Of a stretch of DNA of 64,000 nucleotides, positions 52,199 through 60,279 are shown in pieces. The position numbers and the translations under genes were made by a program. Numbering within the stretch: position 1 is the stretch's first letter; the number at the start of each line of letters is the position of its first letter. Origin of the DNA: Bacteroidota bacterium (lineage in GTDB: Bacteria; Bacteroidota; Ignavibacteria; Kryptoniales; JAKASW01); NCBI GenBank assembly GCA_021789975.1, contig JAJYIT010000019.1, positions 1-64,000 of the forward strand. The letters run 5' to 3'. The notes beneath the pieces are model-generated. The model searched no databases and was not told the DNA's origin. It worked only from the letters and a program-made list of their open reading frames with translations.

Positions 52199-54466
52199 TT
52201 ATCTCCTCGCGTATTTTTCGATCAGCACCTTCGCCATAATCGAGTCCCAAATATAGTTCGGCGGACTTTGCTGGATCGGGAAATCAGCGCTGTACGATTC
52301 CCAGAAATGGTGGTTCGTCGCGAGCTGTGTCTCGACGGCGAGGAGCATTTTGTCCGCAACTTCATCTGCGATTTTCCTGTAATCATAGTGCTCCAATCCA
52401 TCCATCACCGTATAATCCCACAGCATCCACACTGGCCCGTTCCAGTGGCAGCAGTCGTCCACGAACGGCGTATACCCCGGATCGTTTGCAGCGACAGTCG
52501 GTACACCGTACTTTCGCCAGAATGTTTCCAGATTCGTAAGTTGCTTCACCAGGTCCGCAGCCTGTTCCTTTGTGGCGACGCGCGCCCACATCGGCAGGAA
52601 ACCGATTATCTCTTTTCGCCTGAGACTCTTCCCTTCGAACTCGAACAAGTGACGGTTCATCGAGACATGATAGAAAAACTTGTCCTGCTTGTTCCACATA
52701 TATTTATCTATCAATTTCGAAAGCTGATTGTATTTCTCTGACCACTCTTCGACCCCCGCCTGGTCGCCAAGTTCGCGTGCCATCAGCTTGAGGTAATACA
52801 TTTCGTTTGCGGTCTGCGAAGAAAGGTCGAGGCAATCGAGGTCATGCGAAATATCGCGCCCCTCCAGACCTCGCGATGGGTTCATCATCTGGAAGACCAC
52901 ATTCCAGTCATCACGAACGTTCTCGATAATTCCATACGGTCCCCACTCAAGCAGGCCGTCATGATTTTGATCCCTGTTCTTTTCAAGGTAATCCACGAAC
53001 TTCGCCCCTGACTGATATGCCTCTCTCAAAAAAGTCTTATCATGACTTACTTTATATATTTCCCAATTGGTCCATGAAAAGAACGGCGCGGACGTAGTGC
53101 CGACCGAGTCGTGAGTGTAAGTCTGCGGCCCACGCGGCCCGACTCGATACGGGATGAGGCCGTCCGGTAATTGCTGATCCATGTAGATGCGCTGCGACTC
53201 CTCCGCAGATTTCCAATCCATATATGCATAAGGAATCATCGACATGGATTCATGCATCACCTGGTGACCGTGCCCCCATCCCCAAATCGGATTCCTGGAG
53301 AAGACATAGTAATTGTGCTTCGCCTGACCGCTCGGAGGAAGAATGCACTGCCTGACAAGGTTGAAGGCAGACAGATACACGAGCTTCTCGCCACTCGTCT
53401 TGAAAGCAATCCGGGGCACCGATGAATATAGATTGATGTCTGCGTCGACCATCGTCTGCGGATCGATCGCGAGCGCGCGTTCGACATCGCTGACCATTTC
53501 CTGCATCGGTGAACGTGCATCCTGGCACCCCCTGACAAATCTAACCTCCGCAGATTGACCGGGCTCCAGATACAGATTTCTTTGGAGTGCGACAAGTCCT
53601 GACGGCCCGCCTGAGATCTCGTTCAGTTTTGACTTATGCGGATCATATTCATTGAACCTTCGAAGCTCCGGCTCAAACTGACTGAGCTTACACACCTGGT
53701 AAGAACCGAAGCTTTGAGGCATGGAATCAGAAACCAGCATGTCCCGAAAGCGGTCGGGATAACCCGGATAGAGATCGCTGAACAATCTGACAGGAGACTC
53801 ATAATGAGTCAACTCGTAACCGTCGCCCGCGGAATCAAACTTGACGACCCTCATCGAGTCAGCACTATCCATTTCGAGTGCCGAGTAGATGTTTATGTTG
53901 TATTCTATTCTTCCGGTGTTCTTGACGTGGAAGTCTATCAATGCGGCGCCTGAGCTATAGACTGCGAAGACCTCCTGCACATCGATTCCGGCGAACGGTT
54001 CATAATCTATGACCGCTAAATCAGGAAATGAAGCTACCACAACCGGTTGTTTCACAAACTGGCTGATCTTATCGACTATGACATTGTTCACCCGCCATAA
54101 CGTGAACCAGTCACCTGCGTCCTGGCTCGAACAAGTGATCGGTTTGTCGGAGGTGAAGTAGTTCATGAAGTATGCTTTATCCGCATAGAGCCGCGACCGA
54201 TCCTTTGCGGCCGCGTAAGTCGTAAATAATGGATCGTTTGCGCCGGCACGAATCTTCAAGTAACTATCTTTGACCACGACCTGCGACGACACATTACTGC
54301 AAAAGGACAAAATGAGAACCAAAAAGGCCACTGCTGTTCGAGCGCTCTTCCAGGAGGTCTGATAGAAAAATGCGCCGCCGGGATGCCGTGACAAGAAAGA
54401 AAAGGATGCTAAAGAGATTAACCTTGCGCCATCGCGCCTCTGCAGTGAAGTGTCAGGCCGCTTCAA
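52199..54466 (-). CDS. Exported GH63/MGH1-like glycosidase, copy 1
   Basis: A 755-residue protein with an (alpha/alpha)6 catalytic domain in its C-terminal two thirds, resembling the GH63 and mannosylglycerate-hydrolase-like group. Marks include NPIWGWGHGHQVMHESMSM, LEWGPYGIIENVRDDW, SQTANEMYYLKLMA, GVPTVAANDPGYTPF and the trehalase/GH63-like HWNGPVWMLWDY. The hydrophobic signal (AVAFLVLILSFCSNVSSQ) starts only near residue 45. The only usable start is the TTG at 54466, which directly follows the TAA of the upstream gene and has GAGGA eight bases before it, so it may be translated by coupling. It is a paralogue of the gene at 57302-59452. Activity on an alpha-linked mannose or glucose residue is inferred. 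Confidence 0.8.
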   Translation of the reverse strand: MKRPDTSLQRRDGARLISLASFSFLSRHPGGAFFYQTSWKSARTAVAFLVLILSFCSNVSSQVVVKDSYLKIRAGANDPLFTTYAAAKDRSRLYADKAYFMNYFTSDKPITCSSQDAGDWFTLWRVNNVIVDKISQFVKQPVVVASFPDLAVIDYEPFAGIDVQEVFAVYSSGAALIDFHVKNTGRIEYNINIYSALEMDSADSMRVVKFDSAGDGYELTHYESPVRLFSDLYPGYPDRFRDMLVSDSMPQSFGSYQVCKLSQFEPELRRFNEYDPHKSKLNEISGGPSGLVALQRNLYLEPGQSAEVRFVRGCQDARSPMQEMVSDVERALAIDPQTMVDADINLYSSVPRIAFKTSGEKLVYLSAFNLVRQCILPPSGQAKHNYYVFSRNPIWGWGHGHQVMHESMSMIPYAYMDWKSAEESQRIYMDQQLPDGLIPYRVGPRGPQTYTHDSVGTTSAPFFSWTNWEIYKVSHDKTFLREAYQSGAKFVDYLEKNRDQNHDGLLEWGPYGIIENVRDDWNVVFQMMNPSRGLEGRDISHDLDCLDLSSQTANEMYYLKLMARELGDQAGVEEWSEKYNQLSKLIDKYMWNKQDKFFYHVSMNRHLFEFEGKSLRRKEIIGFLPMWARVATKEQAADLVKQLTNLETFWRKYGVPTVAANDPGYTPFVDDCCHWNGPVWMLWDYTVMDGLEHYDYRKIADEVADKMLLAVETQLATNHHFWESYSADFPIQQSPPNYIWDSIMAKVLIEKYARR

Positions 54467-57061
54467 TTATCTGGTCCTCACTTCGATCGTGTGTTTCGTG
54501 AAACCTCCTCCGACATTCCCGGGGATCAGGAAGGATAGACGATTACCGCGAAGCTTCGCACCGCTGACTCCCGCAACGAGATTCGGGTTGGTGATTGCCA
54601 TGGCATACTCCTCTCCTGCCAGACCTTCTATTTCCACATCCAACTTTTTCCCGGTGCTGGTCACCGAGACAACTTTGATGCAATGGTCTGAAGCTCCGGT
54701 ACTTGTATGAACGTCCGGCGGAATGATATCTACCGTCGGTACAAGACTAAAATCAAAGTTCAATTCGCTGCCGGAAGCTGGGACAGTAACACTCGGTTCA
54801 TTCCCCTCGGGAAAATTTTCCATTTCAAACCGGACATTCTTTCCGTTCACAGACGCAGACCTGACGATAGTCCCGGTGCCGAAAACAGGTGAGACTTTGA
54901 TATTGTAGGCGGCGGCTCCGTGCGAGCTTACAGCAATATTGATATGGTTTCCGGTTTTCCGGTACCTGAATGAGAATGTCGCGTCGCCGATTCTGTAATT
55001 TGAAGCAGATGCAGAATCCCAATCGGCCGGGAACTGAGGTGCAAAGGTGACGGCCTTATGCACTGCGTCACCGCTTAGTCCAAAGAGTCCTCTTACAAGC
55101 GGCAGCACGGTACCGGCGGTAGAGAAACCCTGGTGAGGCACGGCTTCTCCGAGCCAAACATTCGTAGCGCCCGAAAAGACCTCAGTAACATCCCCCGGCT
55201 CATTGTCGAACGCGTGCCTAACCGATGCCATCAACATTTCGTAACCCTGAATACTGAACCGGTGTTCGAACTCCGCAGTCGCCGCCCAGCTCGTTATGAA
55301 TGGCCAGACCGTTCCGTAATTGTAATTGAGCGGATCGTAATACTTGCTCTTATTTGAGATGCTTCTGACACCCCAGTCCGTTGTCAGCTCTGATGAAGCC
55401 AGCCGCCGTAAGGCTTCATTGGCATGTGCCGGGTCACCGATATTCCAGGCGAGGCCAACCGACATCCACGGAGTCAGCTCATCAACCTGTTGTCCGTTTG
55501 CATTGAATGCATAGGAATAGAATTTCCCATTCTGGTCCCAGAATTTTGTTTCGTAGGCCCTTTCTGCCTTTGCATACTCATCTGCAGCCTTCTTCTGATA
55601 ATTACCATCGCCGACGGCCTTCGACAACAGTTCCATGGCATAAGTTGCACGAACCCAGACGGCCGACAGATAAACGTCAGATTCTATTCCGATCAATGAG
55701 CCGAACTCCAATGCGCCCAACCCTGCTTTACTGTTATCCATAAGACCGTCTCCGTTCGCATCGGTCGAAAGGCACCATTTGTATGCTTTCGTGATCGACT
55801 TCCAGCTCTGCTTCACGAAATCGATGTCTCCGGTCATCCGATAATAATCATAAACCGCATCGATGTAGAACGGAGTCGTATCTCCGTGTATGTACGCGTA
55901 GCCGTACTTGTGAAACCAGTCGACGTAACCGGCGGCCTGCGAAAGTTCGTGTGCCATCTTACCGTCCGACCTCTGCCACTTCTCAGTGAATGCGAGTGCG
56001 TCCCTGACGGTATGGTATGCGCCATAGCTGTTGAGACTAAAAGAATTGATGTAGGCATCTCCGCCGAAGAACCATCCGAATCCTGGCCGTCCGCTCGTTC
56101 CTGACATTCCGAGACCTGCCACCAGTCCTTCTCCGAGATCGGGATTATTAACTACCAGATTGTCGTACGCGACCTTCGCCCATTTGAAAGCCAGGTTAAC
56201 TTCCCTGTTGGGGGTTTCTATCTGAAGCGTGTTCTCTTCGAGAGCATCATAATGCTTGACGTTCTCTTCGTAGAACGATTTCGGATTTGAGCTCAGACTG
56301 TCGTAGACAGCCTTCACACTTTTCCACTTTCCTTTTCCGCCCGCGAGGTAGATCGGGATGTATTGACCTTTCACTGACTCCGGATCCTTAATCTCGATCG
56401 TAAACTGGTTCGGATAATCTGAAAGCATATGAGCGGGCGTGTAAGAAATTCCAGTTGCAGCCGGAGAGCCGACGATGCCGTTGTTCTCTCCGGTCGGTTC
56501 AGATATCACGTAAGCCTTCAGATTATCGTCCCAATAAGCGTACTGACCGCCGATTCCGGCAGGCCACATCGGCTGGAGAACCGGTAGAAATCCGCAGACG
56601 ATTTTAAGAGGCACAACCGAGTGCACCGAAAGGAGGATGATCGCGCCCGGCTCGTACACCGGCGTAATGTAAATTGCCCTGACGGTAAATGATTGATAGA
56701 CGTATGTAATCGTTGTCGCGGCGGGAGAGACGTCAATGTATCTGACGATGTCGGCCGCTTTGATCGGTCTCGTGGAGTTCTGCAGGAAGAAAGAGAACTC
56801 GAAGTTTCGGAGTATCTTCAGCGGATACGCCCACGCCTCGAAGGAGCCGCTTTCATAACCGAGGATCGCGAACTTGCGGCCCACTTTGTCGAAAGGTGTA
56901 AACTGCTGTGCAAGCTGCCGGATCGACATACGGCTTTGCTCGATAGGAAACGCGGGAATAATCCCCGGCATAGACTTCGTGTCAACTTTCTCCTGAGAGA
57001 ACACCGTTGTCGTGGACACGAAACAGATTAGTAGTGACAAGACCAGCCGATATTTAGTCAT
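54467..57061 (-). CDS. Exported glycogen-debranching-like (alpha/alpha)6 enzyme
   Basis: From the ATG at 57061 the protein has 864 residues; GGAGA lies about six bases upstream and a signal peptide (LVLSLLICFVSTTTVFSQ) follows. After an N-terminal beta-rich domain (about 25-290) comes an (alpha/alpha)6 barrel with motifs of the amylo-alpha-1,6-glucosidase/GDE group: GFGWFFGGDAYINSFSL, NSKAGLGALEFG, TDWGVRSISNKSKYYDP and YNYGTVWPFITSW. The last 200 residues are beta-rich. Related proteins cleave alpha-1,6 or other alpha-linked terminal sugars, so its context with GH31, GH125 and two GH63-like enzymes suggests stepwise trimming of a branched alpha-glycan. Its TAA abuts the TTG of the next gene. 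Specificity is open. Confidence 0.75.
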   Translation of the reverse strand: MTKYRLVLSLLICFVSTTTVFSQEKVDTKSMPGIIPAFPIEQSRMSIRQLAQQFTPFDKVGRKFAILGYESGSFEAWAYPLKILRNFEFSFFLQNSTRPIKAADIVRYIDVSPAATTITYVYQSFTVRAIYITPVYEPGAIILLSVHSVVPLKIVCGFLPVLQPMWPAGIGGQYAYWDDNLKAYVISEPTGENNGIVGSPAATGISYTPAHMLSDYPNQFTIEIKDPESVKGQYIPIYLAGGKGKWKSVKAVYDSLSSNPKSFYEENVKHYDALEENTLQIETPNREVNLAFKWAKVAYDNLVVNNPDLGEGLVAGLGMSGTSGRPGFGWFFGGDAYINSFSLNSYGAYHTVRDALAFTEKWQRSDGKMAHELSQAAGYVDWFHKYGYAYIHGDTTPFYIDAVYDYYRMTGDIDFVKQSWKSITKAYKWCLSTDANGDGLMDNSKAGLGALEFGSLIGIESDVYLSAVWVRATYAMELLSKAVGDGNYQKKAADEYAKAERAYETKFWDQNGKFYSYAFNANGQQVDELTPWMSVGLAWNIGDPAHANEALRRLASSELTTDWGVRSISNKSKYYDPLNYNYGTVWPFITSWAATAEFEHRFSIQGYEMLMASVRHAFDNEPGDVTEVFSGATNVWLGEAVPHQGFSTAGTVLPLVRGLFGLSGDAVHKAVTFAPQFPADWDSASASNYRIGDATFSFRYRKTGNHINIAVSSHGAAAYNIKVSPVFGTGTIVRSASVNGKNVRFEMENFPEGNEPSVTVPASGSELNFDFSLVPTVDIIPPDVHTSTGASDHCIKVVSVTSTGKKLDVEIEGLAGEEYAMAITNPNLVAGVSGAKLRGNRLSFLIPGNVGGGFTKHTIEVRTR

Positions 57062-57301
57062 AAAGAGTTCTCCGATTTTGCGTTTCATACATTCCGATTG
57101 CTCAATGGGAAAAAATCCGTTATTCTCCATTCCGGGACATCGAAGTATTTTTTGGCTATCCTTGACGGAGGAAGGCCCATCCTGGCCGCGTCATTCACGC
57201 AAGATCCTGGCGCGAATCAAGGCAATTCCTGAGCATGGATTCTCATTAGAAACGCTCGAGAATGACGCTGGGCCGCCTTGTGAGAGGCCATGCCTTTTCC
57301 T

Positions 57302-59452
57302 TCAGTGAATCCCATTCGCGGTGCGCAAATCCATAATCATTCTCGCCACCAGTCCCGCCCATATATATGTTTTATGATAGCCAGCCCATCGGGCGTCGGG
57401 ATCATAGAACTCCCAGAAATAGTGATCTTTCTTCAGTTGGGCAATTACATTTGAAGTAACTTTCTCGACAAGTTCCCTGGCAAGGTTCCGATAACCATAC
57501 CGGAGAAGCCCGTGCTCGATCAGATAATTCCATTCAACCCAGACAGGTCCGTTCCAGTACCCGCGAGGATTGTAGTATGGATCATTCGCGGCAAGAGACG
57601 GCACACCGTACTCGCGCCAGAACTCAGAAGTGTCCGTCAAGTTTTCCACCAACCGTGCCGCCTGTTCATTGCTCGCAACTCCGGCCCAAAGCGGCAGGAA
57701 ACCGATAATCTCCTTGCGCTTCAAATCGTCGGGACGCTTGAAAGTAAATGTGTGGTTAAGCTTGTTGACATTGTAATAGAACCCAGTGGAATCATCCCAC
57801 ATATACTTGTTGATCAACTCAGACAGTCTAGCCGACTCTTGCCTCCACTTCTCGGCTTCTCTATTTTTTCCGAGTGCAGCGGCCATCCTTGAGAGAGATT
57901 TCGCCTCCATAACAAGCATGCTGTTCAGATCCGGTCCCTCGAAGTTGGAAGGCCATCCGACCTGATCCCATACCGCAACGTCAGCATCTCGCACAGATTC
58001 TAGAACCGCCTGACCGCCCCATTCGAAGAGACTATCGTGCTGACTATCGCGATCCTTCCGCCAGAAGTCGAAGAACTTGACGCCCGACCGATATGCTTCA
58101 GCAAGAAACTTTTTGTCTTTCGTGACTCTGAAGATTTCCCAGTTTTCCCAGCTGAACCACGGTGCCGAGGTTGTCAGCTGGCCTTCGTACGGGATTGCCT
58201 CGTCGAGATACGGACCGGCACGGTAGTCAATGTATCCGTTCGGATGCTGGCGCTCCATGTACACACGTTGAGAGTTCATCGCGCTTGTCGGATCCATATA
58301 GACATACGCGAGCATCGAGAGGCTTTCATGGAACACCTGTCCGCCGTGTCCCCACCCCCAGACAGGTTCGCGTGAGAAGACATAGTAGTTGTAGTGACAC
58401 TTCCCTTCAGGCGGAAGCATACATTGCCTCAGAAGTGAGAACGCACTCCAGTACATCATCTTCTCATCAGGATTGGTAAACCGAAGTTGCGGAATCTTGC
58501 TGTAGAGTTTCTGATCCGCGACAATGAAGGAGTCGAGATTAAGCCCGAACGCTTTCTTCGCAGCTAAACGCATACCGGCAGAATCGGACAGAGATCTTGC
58601 CACGGTACGAACGACTCGAAACGTCACGGTTCCGTGTGACGGAATCAGGATAGTCTTGAAAATGGCGATCGATTTCGCCGAGTCGGACTCAGAGCTTGGC
58701 ATATTCCACGGCCGTTCAGCATATGAATATTCAGTCGAATCCGGAATGAAACTAGATGTGAATAGGTTCGCGACGGTATCCACGTGCGGCATATCGTGGT
58801 CCAGCATCCATCCATCCGGAAGATCAACATAGGTGAACATTGCCTCATCAGAGATCTTGTTCACCAAAATGGAACGGTATGAGCCTTTGCCGATGCTTAG
58901 GAATGGCACGACTTGAATCGTCCGTTTTCTGTTGCTCATGTTCCTGATCAGGAATTCCTGAACGGCAGTGCTTGAGCTGTATACCAGGAACGTGGACTTC
59001 ACTTCAAGGTCTTTGAATGGATAGTAATAGTACTTCACGATGTCTGAATATGAAGTCATTATCACGGGCTGACGGTACAGCGATGGAAGGGTGGACACAT
59101 AATTGGCGCGATGTCCGTCGCTCATTTCAGCGAAGGCTATCGACCAGTTGCCCCCTTTTTGATTCTCGAATTCGATCCCGCGAGTGGAGTCGTAGAAGAC
59201 CATGTGGTAGCCGACATCCAACGTGAATTCGGAGCGCTGCATCGCAGCGGCGTAGGTAGTGTAAAGCGGAGAGTCTTTGGTAGCATGGAGACGAGACAGA
59301 AAAGGCTGGCAGTGAACAGTACCGTGGACGATGAGGGCGAAAGCAAGTATTGAAGTGATCTGAAACGCTTTAGATTTCGTTGCGATGCTCCTCCGAGATT
59401 TTGTCAGAGACTCGTGATCGAAGAAAGGTGAAACAACCGGACCAACTTTCAT
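57302..59452 (-). CDS. Exported GH63/MGH1-like glycosidase, copy 2
   Basis: A 716-residue paralogue of the gene at 52199-54466 with the same order of motifs: REPVWGWGHGGQVFHESLSM, YRAGPY, LFEWGGQAVLESVRDADV, YGVPSLAANDPYYNPRGYWNGPVWVEWNY (in which YWNGPVW is the GH63/trehalase-like active-site segment) and HYFWEFYDPDARW. The N-terminus is ATG at 59452, with the hydrophobic signal ITSILAFALIVHGTVHCQ at about 32-49, a late position like that of its paralogue. A gap of 240 bases with no gene separates it from the debranching-like gene. It is the first gene of the glycosidase block, and its promoter should lie between 59453 and 59640. The exact bond cleaved is not evident. Confidence 0.8.
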   Translation of the reverse strand: MKVGPVVSPFFDHESLTKSRRSIATKSKAFQITSILAFALIVHGTVHCQPFLSRLHATKDSPLYTTYAAAMQRSEFTLDVGYHMVFYDSTRGIEFENQKGGNWSIAFAEMSDGHRANYVSTLPSLYRQPVIMTSYSDIVKYYYYPFKDLEVKSTFLVYSSSTAVQEFLIRNMSNRKRTIQVVPFLSIGKGSYRSILVNKISDEAMFTYVDLPDGWMLDHDMPHVDTVANLFTSSFIPDSTEYSYAERPWNMPSSESDSAKSIAIFKTILIPSHGTVTFRVVRTVARSLSDSAGMRLAAKKAFGLNLDSFIVADQKLYSKIPQLRFTNPDEKMMYWSAFSLLRQCMLPPEGKCHYNYYVFSREPVWGWGHGGQVFHESLSMLAYVYMDPTSAMNSQRVYMERQHPNGYIDYRAGPYLDEAIPYEGQLTTSAPWFSWENWEIFRVTKDKKFLAEAYRSGVKFFDFWRKDRDSQHDSLFEWGGQAVLESVRDADVAVWDQVGWPSNFEGPDLNSMLVMEAKSLSRMAAALGKNREAEKWRQESARLSELINKYMWDDSTGFYYNVNKLNHTFTFKRPDDLKRKEIIGFLPLWAGVASNEQAARLVENLTDTSEFWREYGVPSLAANDPYYNPRGYWNGPVWVEWNYLIEHGLLRYGYRNLARELVEKVTSNVIAQLKKDHYFWEFYDPDARWAGYHKTYIWAGLVARMIMDLRTANGIH

Positions 59453-59639
59453 ACCGGGCTTCTCAAGTCATCACGGTGACAAAATATAAACGAGATAAGT
59501 GATAAGCTCAACAATAAATGGTGGGCACGTCAACACAAGAATCATGGACGATGAAGAGCTGGCACGGTCACTCTTGCACTTTGAATAGATTCTCTAATGA
59601 AAACTACCGAAAGAGGAATCTGGCGGGAATCGACATATA

Positions 59640-59876
59640 TTACTTTTGAGGAAAACGGGAAGTATAGCTATCGGGGAGTTCCCTTATCATTTTCTCGTAT
59701 TGACTCCCATTATCTTTTGCCAGCTTCTTGAAATATTCGACGCTCGACTTATTAAGGTTCAAGGTGACTTTGATGTTCTCTTCCCTGAACACCAGATCTT
59801 CCGGTGTCGGCAAGAAATCTTTCACTATCTCAACTTTGCCCATCTTCTCATTGCTGCACTTTATTCTTTTTTTCAT
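59640..59876 (-). CDS. brnA: BrnA-family antitoxin
   Basis: A 78-residue protein with a ribbon-helix-helix type core (VFREENIKVTLNLNKSSVEYFKKLAKDNGSQYEKMI, of which NIKVTLNLNKSSVEYFKKLA is the DNA-binding part), as in BrnA antitoxins that neutralise BrnT and repress their own operon. The start at 59876 has GGGAGA seven bases upstream. An ATG 33 bases further upstream would lie in a frame without homology. The gene overlaps the end of the broken brnT frame by 29 bases, the usual brnT-brnA arrangement. It looks intact although its toxin is interrupted. It may survive as an orphan repressor. Confidence 0.8.
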   Translation of the reverse strand: MKKRIKCSNEKMGKVEIVKDFLPTPEDLVFREENIKVTLNLNKSSVEYFKKLAKDNGSQYEKMIRELPDSYTSRFPQK

Positions 59877-60192
59877 AAATCTGTCTCCCTTTCCGCCAGT
59901 ACCCTGCACCTACGATTCTTATCTTGTCATTTCCGTTTGTGAACCTAACAGTAATTATTCCGCAGCCGACTTTCCCAAAGCGATAGAATCATTCTTCTTC
60001 CTTACCGTGTTCCAAATCTTTTACGACAATCCTGTATGGGTCAGCGAATGCAAACTGGGCACTCTCAAATGACAAGCCGTGTTTCTGTTTGTGTTCTTCG
60101 TTTTTGTTTTCAACCCATTCAAAACCAGCAAATCGAGGCAACTCACTTTTCACTCTGTTTCCCAATACACCTATTCTTGTATGGTTATTCAA
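59848..60192 (-). pseudogene. brnT: BrnT-family toxin gene interrupted by one TGA
   Basis: The frame starts with a BrnT ribonuclease N-terminus (FEWVENKNEEHKQKHGLSFE; SAQFAFADPYRI) and stops at TGA 59989-59991 after LEHGKEEE. Reading straight on in the same frame gives FYRFGKVGCGIITVRFTNGN and then IRIVGAGYWRKGRQIYEKKN, which is the normal BrnT C-terminus, ending at a TGA at 59848-59850. One C-to-T change in a CGA Arg codon explains it. The first 20 residues from the ATG at 60192 look like upstream non-coding text; the native start may be a TTG at the LPRFAGFEW stretch. The toxin should be inactive unless the stop is read through. Confidence 0.8.
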
Positions 60193-60221
60193 CCATTTCG
60201 ACTCCTGTCAAGGAGCTTAAG

Positions 60222-60249
60222 AAAACAAAGGGCGGTCTTTCGGCCGCCC
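60222..60249 (-). terminator. Intrinsic terminator of the OPT transporter gene
   Basis: On the minus strand GGGCGGCC pairs with GGTCGCCC-type text around GAAA (8 pairs, one G-T) and is followed by TTTGTTTTCTT. It starts about 30 bases after the OPT stop at 60280. Stem, loop and T-run make it the clearest terminator in the window. Confidence 0.8.
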
Positions 60250-60279
60250 CATTGATCCAACAATCCACTATTCCAATTT

